Shown piece by piece: positions 37,222 to 48,115 of a stretch of DNA of 64,000 bases. Made by a program: the position numbers and the translations under genes. A model generated the notes under the pieces. It was not told the DNA's origin. It worked only from the letters and a program-made list of their open reading frames with translations, and did not search any database. Each line of letters opens with the position of its first letter. The first letter of the stretch is position 1. Source of the stretch: Phoenix dactylifera (Eukaryota > Streptophyta > Magnoliopsida > Arecales > Arecaceae); assembly GCF_009389715.1 (NCBI RefSeq), contig NC_052409.1, positions 1,528,001-1,592,000 on the forward strand, given 5' to 3'.

Positions 37222-38384
37222 ACTTCGGACCGGACAGGGGAGGTGAGCCAAGATCCAAGTGCTACGCTTACCGCTGCCTTTTTGCCTCCTTTGTGTTTTT
37301 GATTTTTTGTTTATTTTTTTATGTTTCGTTCGCGCAGAATTAAATTCCTCGTGTAATTAAATTATTACGGAATGCGTGTTTAGTCCACTATTAGCCGTAT
37401 TTGCAAAAGCTAAGAATATTTAGCCTTATAACCCATTCTATTGCATTATGATTGTTGGAATGCTTTTGACGCAATAATCTTAAATAATATGTAATAACTC
37501 AAGACCTCATCCAAAATGGCTAGTCGGAATGTATTCATTGAAATTCTAACATTTTCATTAGGCTAAGAGTTTAAATTTATTCAAATTTAATTACAAAAAT
37601 CACGATCGGTCCGTGGTCAGCCCCAATGAATCTGTATTGGAGTGTCTTCTAGTCCACAAAGATTATGGCTCAAGTCCTCTTTAATACCATTTGTAATAAT
37701 TTAAAGTGCTTGGAACCTAGATGGTGGACCTCCTTATAAACAGAAATGCTAATGTGACGGTCCAATTTCTGCAAATTACGAGCTTCACGTCTCACAGGTC
37801 CATCATTCATGTACTCGCGTCTCATGACCCATTTCTGTGGATGTTGAGGGCACAATAATTTGCTTGAGAAGGGAACTTCATTTCATCCATGACGTCGAAC
37901 ATTTAGAGCCGCTAAAACAGGAAATCAATTGCATTATTGCCAATGCAATCTAGATTTTGCTGGTACTTCAGCATTCATTCTGGTTGATACAATGCAGACG
38001 CGACAGGTGCTAGCCATTCAACACCAGTTCAATGAAAGGGCTCTCTCTCCTTGCTAATGGTACCAGTAGAGTTCTCCAACGAGGTCAGAAACATCCAATA
38101 ATCAAACAGAAGCATTGCTCTCTCTTTTCTATTGATACCAGTAGGTCTTGCTCGAAATTTACGAAGCATTGCTGCTCAAATGCTAAAATTAAATTGTTAT
38201 GTTGGTATCGATAAACAGAACCCTACCTACCAAGAATATGTAGGGTAGTATGTTGGCACAACATTTTTCCTTTTATTCTTAATTTGAAATCCTACATGCA
38301 AGATATTGTTTCTCCTAGATCTTCCTCGATATTAATCACCAATGATAACTTAAATATACTAACCTACTTTTCACCTCTCCTCCT
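37222..38384. other. ABCB1 3' flank and intergenic DNA
   Basis: This begins with the ABCB1 3' untranslated region (T-rich, AATTAAA-like motifs near 37340-37360). No other gene or element was recognised. Confidence 0.5.
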
Positions 38385-38680
38385 TTTTTTTTTTTTTGTC
38401 AAATAAAGAAGGAGGAGATGAAACCTCATCCGCGTAGCAACCCTCACTGAGCCCCTTCCACCAAAAATGTTCGACGCAGGTAGAAATTTTGCTCATAACC
38501 TCTCCAACCCGTAGGTCACCCCACATGTGAGTACGTCACCCCAGCACCATCTCAGTGCCAATCGGAACAGATAGCGTTCCCATCGAGCATGTTTAGGGGG
38601 GCATACGGTTCCCAATATTTAATCGACGTCCGTACTTTTCAAACCTGGGCCACGCCGGTGAAAGTAAAGCTCCGTTCCTT
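38385..38680 (-). mobile_element. tRNA-derived SINE, minus strand (truncated copy)
   Basis: Diverged second copy of the family at 18.1-18.45 kb, with the same order of landmarks (CGTAGCAACCCTCACTGAGC, ACATGTGAGTACG, TTTAATCGACGTCCGTAC). On the minus strand the B-box region reads AGGTTTGAAAAG and the A-box end is missing. The T run at 38385-38398 is its poly(A) tail on the minus strand. Confidence 0.6.
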
Positions 38681-41600
38681 CATTCGCTTTTTCATGCAAG
38701 TGCATGTGCCCCTTGTTGCATTTGGATTATTTTACCATATATCTGTATTTCTACTCAGATCGGTGAAACATACAGTGGCCCTACGAAGCTTTGACTTAGC
38801 CTACTAGATTAACAACTGACCAATTCCTCAAATTTTGGCAATTATATTATAATTTATCATCCATGAACATTGATACGTTCTCAACCACCATATCTTATTA
38901 ATAAAAATAAAGGGGAGCGGTTAGCACTAGCGGTCGAGCTCTTCCTCCGTAATTTGATAGTCACTGCCATCCATTGTTTGAAAGATCGTACTAAATCTAG
39001 AATCTAGTTAGGACTAAGATGTGATGCTGCTTTGATGAGAAGTAACATTTTTGTGAACAGGCCTCTCTTGCTAGCTAGGAAACCTATGTACAGAATAAAA
39101 AAGCCTCATTTTTTATCCATGAATTAGCAAGTGGCTTGGGTTAAGGGTTCATCAGATAGCCCCTGACCAAAGCTTTGAAAGATTCCTAGGTTCTTTTCTT
39201 CAAAAGAAAATTGGTGAAGAGTAGAAAATGCACAGATTATGTCCTCGTTTGAAAACAAACTTACATGATGCCGGATGATATAATCATAAAACAACTATTA
39301 AGGTCTATTTAAATATGTTTAATTCTATTGCTTTGAACCTTGGCCAGCCAGCACAAAAGCTACTACTTTCCATTAGAGACGGAAAGAGAGACATAAAATA
39401 AATAGAAACTTGCCAAGATATAACAAGTGAAGATACTTTGGGAGTGCAATCATGTCACCCGTCCTAAAAATGTCCCTACTTATCTCTCCAACAGGGCATA
39501 ATAATCTTCAACATACACGATCATCTAATTCTGCAATTAGATTTCAAGAGTCCGCATGAGATTTCAAGTGGGGATTATATAAATCCTAGTGGGGATTTGA
39601 GTTGGTTCACTGTTTGAAAAGTAGTAATTACCTTCCATTTGTGTTGGATTAGTTGGGTACATTAATTATGGGTGTTAAGTCGGTGATAGAAGTAGAAGAG
39701 GAAGGCTTCTCTCATCCGTGATTCCAGGAAGCTCTGTGGTCAGGAATGCCTTCAGGTGGAAGACGGGGGACTAAACATCCAGCTCTATTATGCTGCATTT
39801 ATTTTAAGAGCGAGCAGCAATTTTTGACTTAACCCATCAATCCATTTCACATTTCACAAACAATCCATTTTAAAAAGGTTTGGATTGACACAAATGATTC
39901 GGTTATAAACAAATTAATTTGTTTGTATCTGTTTATTAAATGAGTTAGGTTCAAATTTAAATTTTTGATCCCTTTAACTCGTTTTTAGCCCGTGTAATAA
40001 TAGAGTGCTTAATTTTTGTCTGATATGTTTAACCATATCCACTTAATCTGTTAATCTGATTAAAACTGGTTAATTCGTTAAAAATCTATTTAACCCAATT
40101 AACCTAATTTGATCGGTTTAATAAATAAATTTTATAAATTAAATTGAATTATCTATTTAATAAATAAATCAAATTTAAAAATTAAAATTTTAATTAATCT
40201 AATAAATAGATTGAACGAGATGTCAAACACCTGACAGTCCCAGTATTGACTATTTTAGAGTTCGGGCCCTTAACAACAAAGTCCGCACTTTTTCTAGGAC
40301 TGCCCTCTAGGCCGCATTCATTGAAGTTAACTTTTTCACTCAGATTTCTAAATAGAATAAAGGCGTAGCTGCGTGGTTTTCGGTTGGCTTTGGGTTGAGA
40401 GTACCAAGTTGAGAAGGATATAGTCTGATGGGTCAAAGAGTCAGGATTTTAAAACAAGTTAGTGGTGCTTTGATTGCCAAATGGGTCTGAAGTTTGTCTG
40501 TTCTTTAAAAGGATGGGTGGGATTGTCTTCTTCCTGTATCAACTTGGAAGAAACCTTATGAAATAGCACGCTAAGTTTGAACGGACTCATAGTCATCAAG
40601 GCGTTAGAAATATTTTTTTTTCCTAATGGTTATTGGATTTGTTTTATGCTACATTATATATAAAAGAATGAAGACAGCCCTGTTGAACGACTTGACAAGT
40701 TGACATATGGCCGTTCTGATACATTATGTAGTTGGTTGGACTGGACTGACCTTTGCATCATTCCCAATGAATGATCTGACTTTAGAGCTCAGTTAATTTG
40801 ACTTGAAAATATCAGTCTTGAAGGCCTGTAAATTTTAAATACACACATGATGTTTGTTGGATTTTTTTTATTACTGTATATACATTTCATTTTATTCTAC
40901 TTCGATGCATGAATTACAGCCCACCTTGGCATGGAGCATTTACCTTCGTCTTCTCTAACTTGAATGGATGGGTGAGCGTTTAAGCCTTGAGTTAAAGGGA
41001 AAAAACAAAAAAGACTTCTTATCTGGCTCTCTCTCTTGAGCTTTCTTTCAACCCTTTGTGTCACCAACATCAAGATTCTATACAGACGTTCTTGATAAGG
41101 AAGAGAAGGACATAATCTCAGAGGAAGCTGAAGACCATAATATTTTTTCTTTTTATACACCAGCGATTCATACTAGACGGACATGAGTACACTCAGAACA
41201 ATTCAAAAAAAAAAAAAAAATGAAACGCAAAGTAGAAGAAACGGCCTTAATGCTTTTCTAAAAAAATTCTTTCGAATGATGCGTGACAAAAAATGCAAAG
41301 ATCATAATATCCCTCGGAAGATATCAAATGCCAATGAAAGCTTTGAGTTCAGATGATAAAGCAGGAGCACGAAAGAGATGATTTCTTTTGAAGAATTACG
41401 AAGGAAGGATATTTTTCTGCACCACGAGAGAGCGAAGATGGTTCACAGAGCTTCATGCAAAAGCTTTTCAGTTGTCAGTACTCGAAAAAGTTTTGCTTTG
41501 CTCAAGCAAGAAATATCGACCCAGCCAAATAGTTCCCGGATATTTAGAAGAGACTCTCTTCCAGCATTGTTGAAGTCTACCACATATAGATCAGATCCAT

Positions 41601-41698
41601 AATTTGTCGTCATGTTAATTGGAGATGGAATCTCCCAAACAATGAAATCATCAACAATGGTTTAAATATACCTTTAGAGCTGTAAAAATTCTAAATAT
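38681..41698. other. Intergenic stretch, nothing recognised
   Basis: AT-rich DNA. 39880-40210 is a low-complexity TTAA/AATT-rich stretch of the kind common in plant intergenic repeats. No gene was seen on either strand. Confidence 0.5.
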
Positions 41699-41701
41699 TT
41701 A

Positions 41702-41956
41702 GGATCTATTTGGTTGTTCCTATAAAATTAAGTTAAAAATTTTGCAGGATTCATAGATTGGACCATGGGTTTAAGAATGACTCTATATCAGCCAAACTCT
41801 ACTCAATCCAAATTCTATAGAATATAACTTTTTTTTTCTGATGTGCATGCGCATCCCAAAGGCTCGAATCTAGGCTGAATTTGGAATATCAAATAGATTT
41901 GATTCCTACAAAATTTTTCCAAAATCCTAATTCTATAGAAATATCCAAAGAGAACA
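41702..41956. mobile_element. Tourist-like (PIF/Harbinger) MITE
   Basis: The left end GGATCTATTTGGTTGTTCC and the right end, read in reverse, form imperfect terminal inverted repeats of about 28 bp (AATTYTATAG.AA..CCAAA). The element is flanked by TTA at 41699-41701 and 41957-41959, the target-site duplication of PIF/Harbinger MITEs. At 255 bp it has no coding capacity. Confidence 0.65.
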
Positions 41957-41959
41957 TTA

Positions 41960-42900
41960 TTTTTATTCAAAATAGCTGAACTACGAAAAGCTAAAAAAAA
42001 TTTCTAAATAAAACAAGTTTATTCTGATGAACAAGGTTCCAATAAGAAGATGATGAAAGACTTACGAGTATACTTGGTTGGGTGATTTGACTGTCAAAAA
42101 AGACATGCTTTGCGAGCCGTGCCAAACGATGGCACGCAACTAGTCACAAAATTTGGCAGAGCTCTGATTTTAAAAAAAATGTGAGAAGGGATCATGGCAT
42201 GATGGAAGAAACTTTTCTGGCTAAGTGGCTAATCGTATATAGAAGAGAAACCATCATAATCATAACCTGTCAACTCCTATTAGAATTTTTTCCCCCAAAA
42301 AGTCAAATGGTCCTTAAATGCTGAATTTCTGATTCAACTTTTGAACAATATAAAAGGGCTATAGCATCCCACAAGCAGAACCAAATAATATGAGATTGAA
42401 TCTTTTTTTTTTCTAAAGAAGATATGATCTGAAAATAGTTAGACACATCAGATGATCGCCCCAAACAAGATCATAATCATGGTCTTTTGTTTCATTCCCA
42501 ACCATGCATGGACCACATGGCATGGTTCCAGACCTGTCAGGCTAAAACCTGTTTGATTTTGTGCAAGGAGAAAAGTAAATGGCTAGAAGTCAAGAATACC
42601 GAGCACACTGTTGCATTTCACCTAAAATTATGACTACTTCAAAAACAGGGGAAAAGAAAATTCACTAACAAAGCACAGGGAAAAATGGGACATAATTTAT
42701 ACCATTTAATTATAAATGACTTTAATTATAAATGACGGCTCCTTTTGACTAAGTGGTGTAACACAACGGTAAAAAGATTCTGCCGGCATCCTCTTTGTCA
42801 ATCAGAAAGCCTTCCACTTATGCTACCTATACTGAAAATTGTTATCAGGCTCCAGACTTTACATGCTTTTATGGCAGAAACGCCTACAAAACTGAAGGGC
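41960..42900. other. Intergenic stretch downstream of the BUD20-like gene
   Basis: No gene was recognised. The right part holds the 3' untranslated region of the minus-strand zinc-finger gene. The GACTAAGTGGTGTAAC..ACGG stretch near 42748 looks faintly tRNA/SINE-like but lacks a second box. Confidence 0.4.
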
Positions 42901-45900
42901 TCATGGTGACATGAGCTTCGGACCATTATCAGGCATTCCCATTCCGGCAGCGAGCTCAGCATCTAGCTGAGTGTGTGGAGCAGGTCCCATCATTTGCTTC
43001 ACCCTGCAACAACATGAGTCGGATTGTAATGTAGTTTTGAAAACCCAACCATGCTGAAATTTTCAGGTTGCTAGAAACATGAAAGACTCGTAATTGAATG
43101 CGAAGAGAACTTTCATGAAACTAACATGCATTTTAACAACAAAATTCTGTTAATTAATACAACACACCTTTCTGCCCATGCAGGCAGTCAATCAGAGCAA
43201 CAAACAATTAAAGCAAACACAGGAAACCAAGATGAAAGGAAAACATAAATATTATGACAACCAAAGTTCTGATAGATTTCAGAAAATGAGAAACGAGAAA
43301 AGTCCATCCATCATACATCCAGGGGTAGCAATCCATGACCTGACCAGCCAGCAGACATGCTACCGGCCCACCATAAACATGTTCGAGTTTGTACTAAGCA
43401 TATTCCGATGCTAAACAGGTCGACCTGTTTTACCCGTTTTGTTAAAAGGGTCTGGTTCGGGTTAAGAGTCCTACCCTCCCATTTGATAACTAAGTTGATC
43501 AAACCCTGGCTCATTGGTTCAACACCTGACCCATTCGGTATTTAAGAGAAGATGGTCTGGGCCAGCCCGTAGTTCGGCATTTAGGAGAAGATGGTCTGGG
43601 ACGGCACCTTAAATGGATAGAGCAACTAACAACAATTACATAATTCATCCCTATTAAAAAATTGATGCACGAGCTAACCATAGAGATACCAAAAAAAATT
43701 AACCACCTACATTCTTGAGTTATAAATGTTGCTACCATATCCCACCAACCTGATTTACAATAAATAAGACAACAGCAATGAGCCAATACAAGGTGATAGA
43801 GTAAGAATGAAATACGAAGTGATAAATCTTAGATTTAACTCCCATGGTTGTGCTAGACATACTCAAAAGTGTCTTCCTTTATTTACAGAGGACCTTTCCT
43901 TGCTATTCAAAGATAAGGTGGCAACCTAGGTTACTGGAGTTTATAAAGACTATGATAACTCAGGCTTCTCACTGCTAAGTAATATGTGGCTATCATACCT
44001 TTGCTAAAAAAGATCCATTTCAGGTATCTGTTCCCTCACGCCTCTAGAAGAAGCTCTCCTGAAAGACATCAAGGCTCACAAGTGAGGCTGTAGAGGATGA
44101 GGCATATGTATCGGAATGACGTTCATGAGAAACGCACACCTTGCAACACAAATTACCTTCATATGGGAGGCATGCATGTTATGCTTTCATTATACGTAAG
44201 AAAAGAAGAAAAAATCATTTTCCTTCTCTAATAACATTGTTGTGTGCAAACTCAGAATTCTAAACCTGCATATAGTATGATATGTTATCATATAATAACC
44301 ATCAAAAGCACATCTAACATTGCATTGTGATCTCTCTATCTTAATCTCAATCTCCATCTCTGTGCATGTGTGAACTTTGTGAATTTGTCCTAAAGTCTGT
44401 AATCAAGCAAAACAACTTCGATCCTCCAGCCTACTCCTTTGACATGACTTTCTTAGATTTCTATTCATTCAAGAAAAAACACAAAGCTAACACCTCACCT
44501 CATTTTGAGTCTAGAATTCTCTCTTACACCTCAACCTTCTTAAACACCAAATCAAATCATTAAAGAAATTTTGAGACTTAAATAACCTATCTAGAAGCTT
44601 CCCAAAAATCAATTGTAACGTAAGCACTCCTACTCAAAGTGAAAGGAGTTGAATATAAATACTCCAGCATCTACCAAGAAAACAAAATTTTCTACAGGAC
44701 CAAACCAATATTTCCACTTTAGATGGTATGGTCGTGTACGACAAACAATGAGAAGCCTTACATGAAACAAGTTACCCGAAACTTTGAAAAAGAGAATAAA
44801 AAATCATTCCATCCGAGGTAACACTTAAATAGGAAAAATTGATGAAGGAAGATTTTTAAAGCAAATTCTGACTAGCTGAGACATCACAGTGATGGATTAC
44901 AACACCTACATGCTTGTAACATATACATGTCAACTTGTTTCTTTTGGAAAGTTACTCTCCTACAAACACATTATAGAAGATTAAATTTTCTTTAAAAAAT
45001 TAGCTGAGCATGTTATGAATTATCATTCTATGCTTAAACAAGAAACAGTTTTTGTTTGCGGTTTGCAGAACAAGAGGGAGCCTTTTCTCTTTTGCATGTG
45101 TGTGGTGTGTGTGTTCTACTCAACATATTGCAGAAATGTTCACCTATCAAGTTATGTTGGCATTAAATTATGATACAAATGACAAGTTTGGAAACCTAAT
45201 AATCTAACTGCAGTGCCAGGAGCTTGACTTTTTTATTTCCATATTCATAGATACTATGCTGCATAATCCTAATAAAGATACATATAGCATGGGTGAATAA
45301 AGATTGATGGATTTCTGAAAACACATTCACCAAGGAGAATCTTGATAAGTTGCTTAACCAAAACAAGCATATCTAACCATTTAGGCCATCTACATGCAAC
45401 GCTTATATCTCCCGGTGTCACGAACTTTTTCCTCTCTTGTCACCAAAATATTCCATGTTAGACTATCTCATTCCACCATCCATGCCATCACATTGTAAAA
45501 AGGTTACTCTACATCCCTAAGTTTGCATTGCTCCCAAGATACAGCACCTAACAATTTCTGCGGTCTCACTGACCCACTGCAGTGCTGCCGACATTCCTAA
45601 AACTCATGGATTCAACATTAACTAAGTCACCATGCGATACCTGGTCCTCAAAGAGCTAGTGATTGCTGCTACCGACAAAGTCGGCCATAACCTCTAGGTA
45701 GCAAGGAAGCAAATTTCCAACCCAATAATTTGTGCCACTCCTCCAAATCATTGAGTCCTTTTGATGTCAATTATACCATCCGTGGAAGGAGTTTACTCGT
45801 CGATCATGATCTTGTGCATGAAACTCCTATATAAGGGAAGAAGTACACCCAAGTACAAACTTAAGCTGGAAAAGGAATTCATATAGTGAAGCGAGCCATT

Positions 45901-46828
45901 ATAGTGAGCAATTATAACTAGCAGCCAAGAAGAAAGAAGCTAGGTGGCAGATAAATTAGAAGAGGCTAGGTTCTTGGTACAGTAGGATCATCGGCATTAT
46001 TGACCAGATTCCATCAAAATCTAATAAGCATAGGAAGCTAACACATGTTTCAGCAAGGTTCCTAGCAATAACAATTTTAAATAATTCAAAGCTCACCATC
46101 GAAAAGATGGAAAAAATCATGCCCGAGCGAATCTATTTATAATTTAAATAGCAAGAAAAGATTGGAAGCATCTTGATGAGTTTAAAAATACAGACAGAAC
46201 CGATCACCCACTGCAATGCAACCAATATAAACTCATTTATAAGTGATATCAACGCCGAGAGCAAAAACGTTAGAGAAAAAGGAACGGGACCGAATAAATT
46301 ACCGTTTCTTGTGGCGCTTTGACCGGAAATGCTCATCTCTCACATCCTTATTAGCAAAATATCGACTAAAACGATAAAAATTAAAACTTTGTAAGGATCT
46401 CATCACGAAAACAAAAAAAAGGAGGCGTTGTGGGGTTGTTATATATGGGGAGAGATTGAGAGTGATAAATACTCGCAGTGGAGGCAATAGAATTGGCCCA
46501 TCCCGGGGAGGTCTTCATCCAGCGGCTGGGGCTTCGCCTCTGCCCCCTCCGCTAGCTTCAAAAGCTCGCCGTACACCATATCATCACGTGATCATCAATC
46601 TTTTTAGGTTAAAGAAATCGAATGAAGATAGAATCGAAGAATCAAATTAAAACGCAACAAAATAACTTCTAGCCCCAAAAAAAAGAACAGAGAGAGATGG
46701 GATGGAAGAAAATAAGAAGAACAGGAAGAGATGAGGAGGATATCTTTGAGGAGGAATTTGGAGCGGCGATCCGTCTTATGCGAGAATCTCCGCTTCTTCA
46801 CCCTTCTATGCGGACACTTCCCTCCCAT
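42901..46828 (-). CDS. BUD20/ZNF593-type C2H2 zinc-finger protein (pre-60S ribosome factor)
   Basis: Four exons on the minus strand: 46828-46744, 46587-46473, 46365-46303 and 43003-42901, giving exactly 122 codons (121 aa). The start MGGKCPHRRVKKRRFSHKTD is the conserved family start, so it is preferred over the in-frame ATG at 46861. The middle reads GDDMVYGELLKLAEG and DEDLPGMGQFYC. The single zinc finger is CLHC-X12-H-X5-H (residues about 63-85), followed by HFRSKRHKKRVKQMMGP and DAELAAGMGMPDNGPKLMSP. In yeast and human, BUD20/ZNF593 joins the pre-60S particle and helps its nuclear export. The same role in plants is inferred. Intron 1 starts ATATCCTC and ends CAC, a U12-type AT-AC intron. 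Intron 3 is 3.3 kb, long for so small a gene. The promoter side has a telo-box and TGGGCY motifs. Confidence 0.93.
43004..46302 (-). other. 3.3-kb intron 3 of the BUD20-like gene
   Basis: GT-AG intron between the zinc-finger exon and the C-terminal exon. It contains a short tandem repeat at about 43534-43608 (two 36-bp units around AGAAGATGGTCTGGG) and no recognisable gene. A FRWYGRVRQ-like reading near 44716 weakly recalls a LINE end but is not enough to call. Confidence 0.75.
46588..46743 (-). other. U12-type AT-AC intron
   Basis: The 156-nt intron begins ATATCCTC (U12 consensus RTATCCTT, one mismatch) and ends CAC. The branch-site-like TTCTTTAAC at about 46616-46608 (consensus TTCCTTAAC) places the branch A about 21 nt from the intron end. 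These borders join ...KFLLK-G to GDDMVYG, the conserved protein sequence, in the right phase. No GT-AG alternative gives that join. Confidence 0.88.
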
Positions 46829-46885
46829 CTCTCTTCTCTTCGAGCTAGCGGCCGGCGGCAACGAGAGGTTCTTGCTCGCAGCGTC

Positions 46886-47148
46886 GGAACCCTAGCCTCG
46901 TGATATTATGACTTATGAGCAAGGCTTCAGATTCGGCTTGTCCGCGTAGCAAATACTTATGCGGGATCCAGATCTGCCGTCCGCCTTGCGCGCTGGAAGG
47001 CGATCTGATCCGTCCGTGCTTGGGTTCTTAGGAATGGGCTGGGAATGCTTTATTATTATTATTATCCTCAAAAGCCTGATTTGGACCGAATCATTTTTAA
47101 AAGCCCAATTAAATTTGACGGGCCTACTGGAAGCCCGGGGAGGCCCAA
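46886..47148 (-). promoter_or_regulatory. Telo-box and site II motifs upstream of the BUD20-like gene
   Basis: AACCCTAG at 46888-46895 is a telo-box. TGGGCY (site II) motifs lie at 47035-47040 (plus strand) and, on the minus strand, at about 47102-47107 and 47141-47147. Telo-box plus site II is the known promoter signature of plant ribosomal-protein and ribosome-biogenesis genes, which agrees with the gene's identity. Confidence 0.65.
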
Positions 47149-47599
47149 AAGACGAACTTGAGGTTCGGATCCTCCACGCGGGACAAAAAAGCATTGAAGA
47201 AAGCAGTGCGTTGATGGCTGGGAGCCTGGGATTGAACTGATTGGGTCGACGGTGTCTCTTGGCTGCATGAACAATTAGAAGGTCATTATAGTAAATCCAG
47301 ATCCTCTGCAAATTGGGATTGAACTTGAGAGATTGGAATCGAAATCACGAGTTGATCATGACTTGCAAAATGCCTCATGATTTAAGTAGGATCTTCCGCA
47401 AATATGGATATAGACGAACCTCGGTCAATGACGATCCATTCAATGATGCATGGATGGCGAGTAATTTTAGAACATTTCAAATTGTAGAGAATCTAGATTT
47501 CATTCCTGATGGGAGAAATACTGGATACCCTGATCTCGAGATTGACCGACCTCCCTGTCCTCATACGTAAACTGAAGCAAACGATTTTGGCTCCGACGG

Positions 47600-48115
47600 A
47601 GGAATTGCCAGTTGTGGAGAATAATCGGCACATGTCGACAAGAGCTAACAGTCCCAACAACCAACAGCCCTGCAGTTTGCAGTCGCGGTGGCATCACATC
47701 CTGCACCCCACCACTCACTCTGTCGCCCACGTGGGCAGGCATCCACGTCATGGTCGTACCACTGGCCATTGTCTGACTATCATTGCACGCCACATCAGCC
47801 TAGGTAACGACAAATTAGTTTCTCTATATAAGATGAGCAACCCGGAGGACCTCAAAGAGGCAATGTACATGCAATATGCTACACTTTTTGTAGAGCTCTT
47901 ACTCTGCTAAAATCTCTCCCTTTCATACTATTGTCTCGTTATTCTAACTTGGCATCGGTGAGTTCCATATCGAAAATCTTCCGATAAGTAAACTTCTTGC
48001 AGGCTATCCAACAAAGGAATCCAACACCCAACGTCTCAACCAGCCTGCTGAACTCGTCTTCAGCCGACTTCAGGGTTGTCTGAGTTGCGCTTCTACCTTA
48101 GTTCGGATATGACAG
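47600..48115 (+). mobile_element. Possible LTR remnant (Gypsy-like), fossil
   Basis: The stretch has the look of a plant LTR promoter-to-U5 segment: CCACGTGGGCAGGCATCCACGTC, then CTCTATATAAG at about 47821-47831, a C/T-rich part ending TTATTCTAACTTGGCATCGG, then CCAACG..CGACTTCAGG. No second LTR, primer-binding site or target-site duplication was found, so this is at most a lone, old remnant with unclear ends. Confidence 0.35.

Noticed and set aside
42740-42800. tRNA/SINE A-box-like GTGGTGTAAC..ACGG
   Set aside because: No B-box or A-rich tail follows at the expected distance.
44700-44760. FRWYGRVRQ-like reading in the BUD20-like gene intron
   Set aside because: It is too short to separate from chance. 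No poly(A) tail or duplication marks a LINE end.
47509-47910. 133-codon plus-strand frame
   Set aside because: It overlaps sequence with LTR-like promoter features and its protein is not conserved with anything known to me.
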